A DNA stretch of 6,581 nt from Candidatus Zixiibacteriota bacterium (GCA_030597645.1 JAUVRN010000116.1:1-6581); one strand, 5' to 3'; shown: positions 1 to 6,403, counted from the stretch's first letter. Numbers and translations are program-made. The notes: generated from the sequence alone by a model not told the origin.

Positions 1-2
1 CC

Positions 3-3000
3 ACGGACGGCGGCGCCACCGGGTCGCAGGTCGCGGTTCCCGATCCCCGTGCCGGTGAGGACAAGAACCACCTCGTGATCGACGTCGAGCCGTCCAGCCC
101 CTTCGCGAACTACCTCTACACGGCCTACACCGACTTTGCGGCGCGCTCGCCGTCGCCGATCATGTTTTCGCGCTCCACGGATCGCGGGATTTCATTTGCC
201 GATCCCGTGGTGATCTCCGGGGACATCGGGTCCCAGTTTGGGCAGGGCGTCAACCTGGCCACCGGGCCGAACGGCGAACTCTATGCCGCCTGGTCCGGCT
301 ACGACGCCTTTCCGCCCGACTCAACCCGGCTGGGGTATACGCGTTCGCTGGACGGAGGTGTTACCTGGGACTCCGCGCGTTCCCTCCGCTGGGTGCAGGA
401 TTTGCGAGGTTTCCTCAGGAAAGGCGCCGACGAGATCAGGGTAAACTCCTATCCGGTCCTCGACGTCGATCGCAGCGACGGGGCCCGGCGTGGCTGGCTG
501 TACATGGTGTTCGCGGAAGAGTCGCCGGTGCGGCCGGATGTGTACCTGATCCGTTCGCCAGATCAGGGTGCCACGTGGACCGAGCCACGCCGGGTTCACC
601 ACGACAGCGCCACCGGCGATCAGTGGTTCCCCTGGATGGCCGTGGACCCGACCACGGGCGGTATCTTCGTCATCTACTACGACAGCCGTCGATTCCCGGC
701 CAACGATTCGGCGGATGTCTGGGTGAGCATTTCCTTCGACGGTGGTGACACGTTTGAAGACATTCGGGCCAGTGACACCCCCTTCAAACCGGCTCCGATC
801 GCCGGGCTCGCGCAGGGTTACATGGGTGACTACATCGGCATCGCGGCACTGGATGGCGTGGTGTGGCCAGTGTGGAACGACGACCGCTCCGGAGTGCACC
901 AGGCGTATACGGCTCGTATGGACGTCGTGGACGTCGGTGCAGCGCCGACGATCTCGCTCTCCCCCGACACACTCGACTACGATGCCATGTTCGTCGGCTA
1001 TCCGCGCACACAGGAGCTGGTAATTCGCAACCGTGCGTTTCCAGATACACTGGTGGTTACCGACATGGCACTGAGCGATCCCGCCTTCGGTCTGGACAGC
1101 GGATCGGTGCTGCTGCCGGGTGGAGGGCTGACGCGCCTCGACGTACGCTTTGACCCACCGGCCGCGGGATCCTATGCGGCCTGGCTGATGGTCCGCAGCA
1201 ACGACCCGCAGCATCCCACCGACTCCGTGTACCTGACGGGGATCGGCCTGGAACCTCCGGCCATCCACGTCTATCCGGATTCGCTCGCGGACACTCTCGA
1301 TCATGGTGACGCCACGACCCGCAGCCTGCTCGTCCGCAACGACGGTCCGGGCGAACTCACGTATTCGCTCGGTATCGAAGTCGATCAGGCCGTCCGCACC
1401 CGCGTCGTCGACGCTTCGCCCCGGAAGAGGATGTGGGTCCGATCGGGGAGTTCCCGAACACGTGAGGAATCAGGATTCGATTCGTCGGTTGCAGGAGCCT
1501 CGGAGCGCAGGTTGTCGGTGGACGTGCCGCGGGCCGAGGCGCGCGCACCGGCGCTGCACCTGCTGCCCACGCATCCGCGGTCCGACACGCTGCCGCTCAT
1601 CGTCACCGACCCGCAGGGAGATGCCGTGGCCGTGGACGTGCTTGCGATCCGGGGGCGTGTGTTCCTGGACACCCTGTTCGTCTCACTGGAATTCTCTGCC
1701 CCCATCGATACGGCCGACTTCGGCGGGTTCCTCTCCTTTGACCTGGACCGGGATCCCGCCACGGGCGAACCACCCTTCTTTGGCAGTTCCGGTCAGGACA
1801 TCGGAGCGGAGGTGGAATTCAGCTTCTTTTCGCTGTCCCGTCAACTCGTGATCATGGAAGACGCCTTCTCGGGCGATGCCCTCGACAGCGTTTCGGTCGA
1901 GGTGCAGTCGGACCTGGTACGATTTCAGATTCCTCTGTACAGGCTCGGGGACGACGGTGTGTTGGACGTCACGGGTGTATTCGGCACGGGCGACGGTCCG
2001 ACGGACTGGATCCCCGACCTGGGTCACGGAACGATCCCCGGGGCGCGCTGGGTATCTCTCGACGGAGAATCGGGTGTATTGGCGGCCGGTGCGGATACGA
2101 CGATCCGGGTGACGCTCGACGCGGGTGGTCTCTTTGCGGGCTCATACCGGCGAAGCATAGTGGCCCGGAGCAATGATCCAGCCCGTCCCCGGTGGGCCAT
2201 ACCTGTCTTTCTCGATGTTACAGGCACGCCCGTATTGTCTCTGCCGGACCGTGTCTCGTTCGACTCGGTATTCGTCGGGTTTCCGGAAACCACCGTCGTA
2301 CTGCTGAAGAACGTGGGCACGGACCTGCTTCACGTCACCGGCATTCAATCGTCGGATCCGCAATTCGATCCGCTGGCGGACACGCTATCGCTCGAGGCGG
2401 GTCGCACCGGGGAGATTGCGGTCGTCTTCGATCCGGCTTCCCCCGGCACCGTGTCAGCATCCCTCGCCGTTGCCAGCAGCGATACGGCCAGCCCGATCCG
2501 CAACGTGATAGTGGCCGGAATCGGCGTCTGGCCCCCGGAGCTGATTGTAACTCCGGACTCCCTGTCGGTGACTCTTCGCCTGGGCGAGTCGACCACGGCG
2601 ACCGTGTCGCTCGGCAATGTCGGCCCCGGTGCGTTGGAATGGTCTGCATCCTATGCGTTGCCGGTACCGATCTTCACGTTTGATCCGCCCGCCGGTCAGA
2701 TCGGACCCGGCGATTCTGCCGTGCTGTCGCTGGGCATCGACTCGTCGCCTCTGCAGGATGGCAAGTTCGCTCTGAGCGTACGGATCGCCAGCAACGATCC
2801 CCGGTCGCCTGCCCGCGCTCTGCCCGTGATGCTGGACGTCATCGGCATTCGCCCAGGCGATGCCAACGCAGACTTCATCGTGGACACGCGTGACATCATC
2901 GTGCTGGTCAACGTGGTGTTCCGCGACGGACCCGAACCGCCTCCGGGCGCTGGTGACCCCAACTGCGACGAGGCCATCACCCTGGCCGACATCATGTTCC

Positions 3001-3047
3001 TGGTGGAGTATGTCTTCCTGAGCGGCCCTGTGCCCGCTTGCCCGTGA
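3..3047 (+). CDS. Large secreted Asp-box propeller protein with ASH/Ig-like domains and dockerin-like tail, 5'-truncated
   Basis: The frame is open to the window edge, so the N-terminus and any signal peptide are missing. Residues are counted from the GTG codon at 75, which is probably internal; 24 in-frame codons precede it. Residues 1-285 look like part of a sialidase-type beta-propeller, with Asp-boxes (SxDxGxxF/W) at S34-F41, S91-W98, S161-W168 and S220-F227, and a degenerate TDGGATG at the window edge. No sialidase active site can be assigned, so hydrolase activity is unproven. Two tandem module pairs follow: an ASH-like domain (292-393) with an Ig/BACON-like domain (396-717), then an ASH-like domain (719-819) with a second Ig/BACON-like domain (822-924). 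The first Ig-like domain is interrupted by about 215 extra residues. The C-terminus (928-990) carries two dockerin-type calcium loops: D929, N931, D933, D937, D940 and D961, N963, D965, D972. The only cysteines I find are C964 and C989. The protein is likely extracellular, with a binding or adhesive role. The ligand is unknown. Confidence 0.9.
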   Translation, partial: TDGGATGSQVAVPDPRAGEDKNHLVIDVEPSSPFANYLYTAYTDFAARSPSPIMFSRSTDRGISFADPVVISGDIGSQFGQGVNLATGPNGELYAAWSGYDAFPPDSTRLGYTRSLDGGVTWDSARSLRWVQDLRGFLRKGADEIRVNSYPVLDVDRSDGARRGWLYMVFAEESPVRPDVYLIRSPDQGATWTEPRRVHHDSATGDQWFPWMAVDPTTGGIFVIYYDSRRFPANDSADVWVSISFDGGDTFEDIRASDTPFKPAPIAGLAQGYMGDYIGIAALDGVVWPVWNDDRSGVHQAYTARMDVVDVGAAPTISLSPDTLDYDAMFVGYPRTQELVIRNRAFPDTLVVTDMALSDPAFGLDSGSVLLPGGGLTRLDVRFDPPAAGSYAAWLMVRSNDPQHPTDSVYLTGIGLEPPAIHVYPDSLADTLDHGDATTRSLLVRNDGPGELTYSLGIEVDQAVRTRVVDASPRKRMWVRSGSSRTREESGFDSSVAGASERRLSVDVPRAEARAPALHLLPTHPRSDTLPLIVTDPQGDAVAVDVLAIRGRVFLDTLFVSLEFSAPIDTADFGGFLSFDLDRDPATGEPPFFGSSGQDIGAEVEFSFFSLSRQLVIMEDAFSGDALDSVSVEVQSDLVRFQIPLYRLGDDGVLDVTGVFGTGDGPTDWIPDLGHGTIPGARWVSLDGESGVLAAGADTTIRVTLDAGGLFAGSYRRSIVARSNDPARPRWAIPVFLDVTGTPVLSLPDRVSFDSVFVGFPETTVVLLKNVGTDLLHVTGIQSSDPQFDPLADTLSLEAGRTGEIAVVFDPASPGTVSASLAVASSDTASPIRNVIVAGIGVWPPELIVTPDSLSVTLRLGESTTATVSLGNVGPGALEWSASYALPVPIFTFDPPAGQIGPGDSAVLSLGIDSSPLQDGKFALSVRIASNDPRSPARALPVMLDVIGIRPGDANADFIVDTRDIIVLVNVVFRDGPEPPPGAGDPNCDEAITLADIMFLVEYVFLSGPVPACP

Positions 3048-3064
3048 CGATCGAATTGCTACCA

Positions 3065-3140
3065 GCTAACCTTGATTCGACAATGATCCGCGAGCCAGAG
3101 GTACTAATCCGCTGTGAATTATCGTCGAATCAAGGCTAAC
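3065..3140. repeat. Inverted-repeat mini-element with flanking 6-bp direct repeats
   Basis: Two arms, CTTGATTCGAC at 3071-3081 and GTCGAATCAAG at 3124-3134, are perfect inverted copies enclosing a 42-nt core. Directly outside each arm stands the same hexamer, GCTAAC (3065-3070 and 3135-3140). The layout is that of a minute non-autonomous transposable element with 11-bp terminal repeats and a 6-bp target duplication. The pairing also continues imperfectly into the core and the flanks, with 19 of 23 positions matching between 3065-3087 and 3118-3140. A plain hairpin is therefore an alternative. No T-run follows, so it is not a standard intrinsic terminator. It sits between the stop of the large secreted protein and the promoter region of the DUF4430 gene. 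One copy only is seen here, so mobility is inferred from layout. Confidence 0.5.
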
Positions 3141-3142
3141 AC

Positions 3143-3171
3143 TTGAACCGCAGCCGGACGGTGGTTAGATA
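3143..3171 (+). promoter_or_regulatory. Candidate promoter of the DUF4430 gene, possibly leaderless
   Basis: TTGAAC (3143-3148) and TAGATA (3166-3171) are separated by 17 nt. The -35 box matches the sigma70 consensus at four of six positions, and the -10 box at three of six. The -10 box ends 10 nt before the ATG at 3182, so transcription would begin within a few bases of the start codon. No Shine-Dalgarno sequence is visible before that ATG, which fits a leaderless or nearly leaderless message. The boxes are weak on their own. Support comes from the similar TTG-N-TAG pattern ahead of two other genes in the window. Confidence 0.35.
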
Positions 3172-3181
3172 GCCATCGACC

Positions 3182-3625
3182 ATGAATACTACAGCGGTTG
3201 TCCGACAGATCGCCTTGCTTGTGGCACTCGCCGCCATCGCCGTCGCGGCCATCATCTGGTCGGGGCGCGATCAGGATAGTCAGGTTCCGATCGCACACAC
3301 GGGGCGCGATACCCTTACCGTGGTGGTGCTCGCACATTCGGATACGGACACGGTGCTTCACACCCGCTTCTCGCTCGAAGCACCGATCTCGGCCCTGGGC
3401 GCCCTGGAGCAGGCCGCCGCCCGGGATCGGATCCCGATCGGCCTCCGCGACTATGACTTCGGCAAACTGGTGGTGAGTATCGGCGGGGTTACCTCAGGCG
3501 GCGGCGAATACTGGACGTATCACCTCAACGGCGAGTTCGTGCCGGTGGCGGCAGGTGCCTGCATGCTGGCCGATGGCGACACCCTCGAATTCCGCTTTGG
3601 TGACGCGCCGATCGACTCGCTCTAG
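3182..3625 (+). CDS. Membrane-anchored DUF4430 (transcobalamin C-terminal-like) protein
   Basis: The protein has 147 residues. Residues 8-26 form one hydrophobic segment after a short N-terminus with R8. This is either a signal anchor or an uncleaved signal peptide, because no lipobox cysteine is present. After a polar linker, residues about 44-140 resemble DUF4430: a beta-strand start (TLTVVVL), a helix region around 68-80 (ALGALEQAA), a tyrosine and valine strand (91-100), then GGEYWTYHLNGE with W111, N116 and G117, AAGAC (123-127), and DGDTLEFRF at 131-139. In this family, which includes the C-terminal domain of transcobalamin, the fold helps bind small ligands such as corrinoids. The protein would face outward from the membrane. 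The next gene, 134 bp downstream on the same strand, encodes an ECF-S-like membrane protein, suggesting a shared uptake role. The ligand is not shown by the sequence. ATG 3182 is chosen because it gives the full hydrophobic N-terminus. Confidence 0.82.
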   Translation: MNTTAVVRQIALLVALAAIAVAAIIWSGRDQDSQVPIAHTGRDTLTVVVLAHSDTDTVLHTRFSLEAPISALGALEQAAARDRIPIGLRDYDFGKLVVSIGGVTSGGGEYWTYHLNGEFVPVAAGACMLADGDTLEFRFGDAPIDSL

Positions 3626-3664
3626 CAGCCTGCCAGGGGCCTTCGGGGCGGCGTCGATTTGGGC

Positions 3665-3693
3665 TTGTCGCCATCCGGGCAGCCCCTTAGGTT
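3665..3693 (+). promoter_or_regulatory. Candidate promoter of the DUF6580 gene
   Basis: TTGTCG (3665-3670) and TAGGTT (3688-3693) stand 17 nt apart, with four of six and three of six sigma70 consensus matches. Transcription would start near 3700, leaving a leader of about 60 nt. That leader holds a short hairpin, AACCC (3705-3709) with GGGTT (3717-3721), and a good ribosome binding site. If real, the membrane protein gene has its own promoter besides any read-through from the DUF4430 gene. The score is low because the boxes are imperfect. Confidence 0.3.
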
Positions 3694-3746
3694 GCGACCC
3701 TGAAAACCCCTGAAATGGGTTCTCTCGTACGCCAGAATCTGACGCC

Positions 3747-3752
3747 AAAGGA
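3747..3752 (+). promoter_or_regulatory. Ribosome binding site fixing the DUF6580 start
   Basis: AAAGGA ends 7 nt before the ATG at 3760. An earlier in-frame ATG at 3715 has no such sequence ahead of it, lies inside a small hairpin, and would add 15 polar residues before the first membrane segment. The site therefore favours 3760 as the true start. Confidence 0.75.
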
Positions 3753-3759
3753 AACAGGC

Positions 3760-4296
3760 ATGAATCGAAATTGGATCCTGATTGCTCTCGCCCTGGTAGC
3801 CGTGGCCGTGGTCGGCCGGCTGCTGCCCCACGCGGCCAACATCACGCCCCTTTACGCGGTGGCGCTCTTTGCCTGCGCCACGCTGCCCCGTCGCTGGGCA
3901 CTGGCTGTACCCGTGGCCGCCATGGTCGGAAGCGACCTGATCATCGGCATGCACGGCAGCGTCATGTTCACCTGGACAGGTATGCTGGCTTTTGCCGCCC
4001 TGGGCTACGGTATGCGGGGTCGGGCGTCCACAGGTCGCATCCTCATGTCGGCGGTGGCAGGCTCGATGGTGTTCTTTGTCTGGACCAACCTGGGCGTCTG
4101 GATGACCTCGTATATGTATCCACGCACCGCCGATGGACTCGTGACCTGCTACGTGGCGGCGCTGCCGTTCTTCCGCACTTCTCTGCTGGGTACGGTAGCC
4201 TTCGCCGGTGCGATCTTTGCCGCATACGAGTGGCTGCGACTGAGACAGCACGCCCGTAGTGCGGCCGTCGTACAGGCACACCAGGCAGTGTCCTGA
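3760..4296 (+). CDS. DUF6580-type membrane protein, ECF transporter S-component-like
   Basis: From ATG 3760 the protein has 178 residues and is strongly hydrophobic. I count about six membrane segments, roughly at residues 4-20, 28-41, 45-63, 69-84, 93-110 and 138-157, with a short hydrophobic stretch around 128-137. The family-like motifs are R20-LLPH followed by NITP (27-30), the SD pair at 58-59 in the third segment, FFVWTN (105-110), YP at 120-121, GL at 126-127 and LPFF (135-138). DUF6580 proteins are uncharacterised, but their size and layout resemble substrate-specific subunits of ECF vitamin transporters. No ATPase or EcfT-like subunit is encoded in this window. Such subunits would have to be shared from elsewhere or not used. 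The gene follows a DUF4430 gene and is closed by a strong terminator 22 nt after its stop. The DUF6580 assignment is from recognised motifs; a transport role is inference. Confidence 0.82.
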   Translation: MNRNWILIALALVAVAVVGRLLPHAANITPLYAVALFACATLPRRWALAVPVAAMVGSDLIIGMHGSVMFTWTGMLAFAALGYGMRGRASTGRILMSAVAGSMVFFVWTNLGVWMTSYMYPRTADGLVTCYVAALPFFRTSLLGTVAFAGAIFAAYEWLRLRQHARSAAVVQAHQAVS

Positions 4297-4318
4297 GTCA
4301 GAAGTTCATCTCATGTTC

Positions 4319-4344
4319 ACGGCGCCACAGGGCGCCGTTTTTTT
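4319..4344 (+). terminator. Strong intrinsic terminator after the DUF6580 gene
   Basis: An 8-bp perfect stem, ACGGCGCC (4319-4326) with GGCGCCGT (4331-4338), closes a 4-nt loop (ACAG). Its 3' side runs into seven consecutive T residues (4338-4344). This is the classic Rho-independent layout. It lies 22 nt after the DUF6580 stop and 17 nt before the nitrilase ATG, so it also forms the nitrilase leader and may limit how much transcription reaches that gene. Confidence 0.9.
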
Positions 4345-4361
4345 GACGGAGCCGCTGAGTC

Positions 4362-5345
4362 ATGGCTGAGGCCCCCAAAAAGCCGTTCATCATCGCCGCC
4401 GTACAGGCTGCGCCCGTGATGCTCGACCGTGACGCCACGGTGGAGAAGGCCTGCCGGTTGATTGACCAGGCGGCCGGGCAAGGCGCCAAGCTGGTCGTGT
4501 TTCCGGAGTGTTTCATCCCCACGTACCCCTTGTGGGTGTGGTTCATTCCGCCCAAACAGACCGAAGAGCTGCGCGAGCTCTACACCGAGTTACTGGGCAA
4601 CGCGGTAACGGTACCGGGACCGGTCACGGATCGACTCTGCGAGGTCGCCCGTGAGCACGACGTCTCCCTGGCGGTCGGCATCAACGAGATCAATGCCGAG
4701 GCCAGCGGCACAACGGTGTTCAACACATTGCTGTTCCTCGATGCCAATGGCACCATCGTCTGCAAGCGGCGGAAACTCATGCCCACGGTGGGTGAGCGGC
4801 TGGTGCACGGTTTCGGTGACGGGAGCACCTTCCAGATTGCGGAAATGTCTGTGGGCAGGGTCTCAGGTCTGATCTGCTGGGAGAACTACATGCCCCTGGC
4901 GCGCTTTGCCATGTGGGCCTGGGGCGCGCAGATCCACCTGGCACCCACCTGGGACCGGGGCGAACCGTGGCTCTCCACGCTGCGCCACACGGCCAAGGAG
5001 GGCCGCGTCTACGTGGTTGGTTGCTGCAGCGCCGTGCGCCGCAACGACGTGCCCGATCGTCTTGCGTTCAAGGAGAAGTACCTGCCGCCCGATCTCGAGT
5101 GGATCAACCCGGGGCTGTCGGCCATCGCCGATCCGGACGGCAAGTGGCTGGCGGGGCCGGTGGAGAAGAAAGAAGAGATCCTCTACGCCACCGTCGAGCC
5201 CGCCATGCTTGTCGGACCGCGGTTTCAGTTGGATCCCGCCGGACACTACGGGCGCCCGGATGTGTTCGAGCTGAAGGTACACCGGGAAAGGCGACCCATG
5301 GTGCGGATCGTGGAGCGCGGTGAAGAGCCCGATCTGATCGGGTGA
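4362..5345 (+). CDS. Nitrilase (carbon-nitrogen hydrolase superfamily, branch 1)
   Basis: The protein is 327 residues long, close to the usual size of bacterial nitrilases, and cytoplasmic, with no signal peptide. The catalytic triad of the superfamily is intact: E49 in FPECFIP, K138 in RRKLMPT and C172 in LICWENYMP. A further conserved glutamate lies at E145, followed by GDGS (152-155). The CWENxMP form around the nucleophile is typical of true nitrilases and cyanide-degrading relatives rather than amidases. Nitrilases convert a nitrile and water to a carboxylic acid and ammonia through a covalent thioester on the cysteine. The C-terminal part keeps the HYGRPD motif (295-300). Residue 50 next to the catalytic glutamate is cysteine, where alanine is common. 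Substrate preference cannot be read from the sequence. ATG 4362 has GGAG at 4348-4351, with 10-nt spacing. The gene starts just after a terminator and converges on the gene at 5479-6354. Confidence 0.93.
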   Translation: MAEAPKKPFIIAAVQAAPVMLDRDATVEKACRLIDQAAGQGAKLVVFPECFIPTYPLWVWFIPPKQTEELRELYTELLGNAVTVPGPVTDRLCEVAREHDVSLAVGINEINAEASGTTVFNTLLFLDANGTIVCKRRKLMPTVGERLVHGFGDGSTFQIAEMSVGRVSGLICWENYMPLARFAMWAWGAQIHLAPTWDRGEPWLSTLRHTAKEGRVYVVGCCSAVRRNDVPDRLAFKEKYLPPDLEWINPGLSAIADPDGKWLAGPVEKKEEILYATVEPAMLVGPRFQLDPAGHYGRPDVFELKVHRERRPMVRIVERGEEPDLIG

Positions 5346-5478
5346 ATCCGTCAGGCGTCCAGGAGAGCGAGCCCGTCCGCGGACACGGCGAGAAGGGCCG
5401 CGCTAGACCTTGTGGATCTGGCTGGACCCCTCTATTACCGTGGGTTGGCCAGGGGCGTTGACTCCAGCCGTTTCCATA

Positions 5479-6354
5479 TCATTTGAGCAACACCATTTTG
5501 CCGGTGACGCTTCCGGCCGTGGTGGACAGTTGATACAGGTAGGTGCCGCTCGGAAGGGACCGCCTCGCCTCACCCGTTCCATCCCAGAGAACCGAATGCA
5601 AGCCTGCGGAGCGTGATCCCAGATCCATGTGTCGCACCAGCGCGCCGCGGCTGTTGTAGATGTCCAGCCCAACCCGACCTGCGCGCGGCAGCTCAAAGCG
5701 AATGCGGGTGCCCGCATTGAATGGGTTCGGTTCGTTGCCTGTCAGAGTCGGTGTGGCGGGTCGATGTCCCCCATCGGGTTCATCGACAGAGACGGCCGTG
5801 TTTTCCGGGACATCACGTGTAACCGTGTAGGCGGAGTCACCCCCGGCACCGCTCCCCGAATTGGCGGCCAGACCCGCCAGGTAAAACGTCACGGTACCGG
5901 TGCCCGCGGATGGTGCTTCCCAGCGCATCGACCAGCCGGTGGACACGTTCGCGGTGCCGTCGTAGGTGCCCGCATCGGTCTGGAAAACATATTGGCGGCC
6001 CGTGCCACCCTCCGTCTGATCTTGCGTATGGGTGGGGTCGCTGATGATGAACCGTCCGGCCGGCTGATCGCCCGCCATATCCAGTGCGGTGATCTCGAAG
6101 CCCCAGCGCACCATTCCCGTGTTGCTCAGGGATACCGACAGGTCGAGCGTGTCACCCGGATCATACATGGCCGGCATGTTCAGTTGCAGTACGCCCGAGC
6201 CCGCATTGTTGGTGCCGGAATGACAAGCGGTGCAATTGGATTCGCTTGGTGCACCAGTGCGCGCACCCATAAACGAGCCGGACCGAGCCCAAGCCAGCCC
6301 TGCGGCAGCCATCACCGCTGCAATGATCAGTGATCTGACAAGAAGACGTGCCAT
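5479..6354 (-). CDS. Secreted choice-of-anchor V domain protein with CxxCH motif and FlgD-like C-terminal domain
   Basis: The protein has 291 residues. An N-terminal signal peptide has R3 and R7, a hydrophobic core at 9-21 and a likely cleavage after AWA (21-23). The mature part begins with GARTGAPSESNCTACHSG, where CTACH (41-45) is a c-type haem attachment motif. Residues 30-185 resemble the choice-of-anchor V domain, with YDPGDTLDLSVSL (64-76) and RWGFEITALD (83-92). A proline-rich linker leads to EPNPFNAGTRIRFELP (208-223) and a FlgD-Ig-like domain ending in SGTYLYQL (269-276) and KMVLLK. Tails of this type are linked to secretion or surface attachment in FCB-group bacteria. The protein is probably exported and possibly haem-loaded, but the haem is unproven. 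No redox partner or cytochrome maturation gene is in view. The start is supported by a G-rich ribosome binding site and an upstream promoter. The C-terminal domain is complete. Confidence 0.88.
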   Translation of the reverse strand: MARLLVRSLIIAAVMAAAGLAWARSGSFMGARTGAPSESNCTACHSGTNNAGSGVLQLNMPAMYDPGDTLDLSVSLSNTGMVRWGFEITALDMAGDQPAGRFIISDPTHTQDQTEGGTGRQYVFQTDAGTYDGTANVSTGWSMRWEAPSAGTGTVTFYLAGLAANSGSGAGGDSAYTVTRDVPENTAVSVDEPDGGHRPATPTLTGNEPNPFNAGTRIRFELPRAGRVGLDIYNSRGALVRHMDLGSRSAGLHSVLWDGTGEARRSLPSGTYLYQLSTTAGSVTGKMVLLK

Positions 6355-6360
6355 CGTGTA

Positions 6361-6368
6361 CCCCCCTC
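6361..6368 (-). promoter_or_regulatory. G-rich ribosome binding site of the anchor V gene
   Basis: On the minus strand GAGGGGGG ends 6 nt before the ATG at 6354. It resembles a Shine-Dalgarno sequence with an extended G-run and supports that start. The six-G run could also vary in length by slippage, which would alter ribosome spacing. Confidence 0.6.
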
Positions 6369-6371
6369 GTG

Positions 6372-6403
6372 GTTGTCGTTGGCGGTGTTGTTGTCGTTGG
6401 CGG
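6372..6403 (-). repeat. 14-bp direct repeat in the leader of the anchor V gene
   Basis: CCGCCAACGACAAC, read on the minus strand, occurs exactly at 6390-6403 and again at 6372-6385, 18 nt apart start to start. Both copies lie between the promoter and the ribosome binding site, so they are in the untranslated leader. The stretch is rich in C and A and nearly free of T on the transcript strand, so it should be largely unstructured. Its role may be a translation enhancer or protein-binding site, or it may be a simple duplication; the sequence does not decide. Confidence 0.6.

Noticed and set aside
321..1304. 327-codon open frame on the minus strand, opposite the propeller gene
   Set aside because: It is a shadow of a GC-rich gene. 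The translation is rich in Arg, His and Val without domains, while the plus strand shows clear Asp-boxes.
3065..3140. Integron attC site
   Set aside because: The GCTAAC hexamers are in direct, not inverted, orientation, and the RYYYAAC/GTTRRRY cores are not met.
3048..3181. Cobalamin riboswitch before the DUF4430 gene
   Set aside because: AGCCAGAGG at about 3093-3101 starts like a B12 box but the rest does not match, and the gap is too short for the usual aptamer.
3622..4281. 219-codon minus-strand frame opposite the DUF6580 gene
   Set aside because: The product is His-, Arg- and Gly-rich with no recognisable motif. The plus strand encodes a coherent membrane protein with a ribosome binding site and terminator.
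4343..4371. TTGACG overlapping the T-run as a -35 box for the nitrilase
   Set aside because: The position 17 nt downstream reads CTGAGG and lies inside the coding sequence, so there is no -10 box.
5375..5384. Perfect 10-bp palindrome GTCCGCGGAC after the nitrilase stop
   Set aside because: It is short, GC-rich and single, which is expected by chance at this composition. No operator context or T-run.
5418..5452. Hairpin between the convergent nitrilase and anchor V genes as a terminator
   Set aside because: The stem of eight pairs includes three G-U pairs, the loop is long, and no T-run follows on either strand.
5629..6333. 234-codon plus-strand frame opposite the anchor V gene
   Set aside because: The minus strand has a signal peptide, haem motif and FlgD-like end. 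The plus-strand translation is low-information Arg/Gly sequence.
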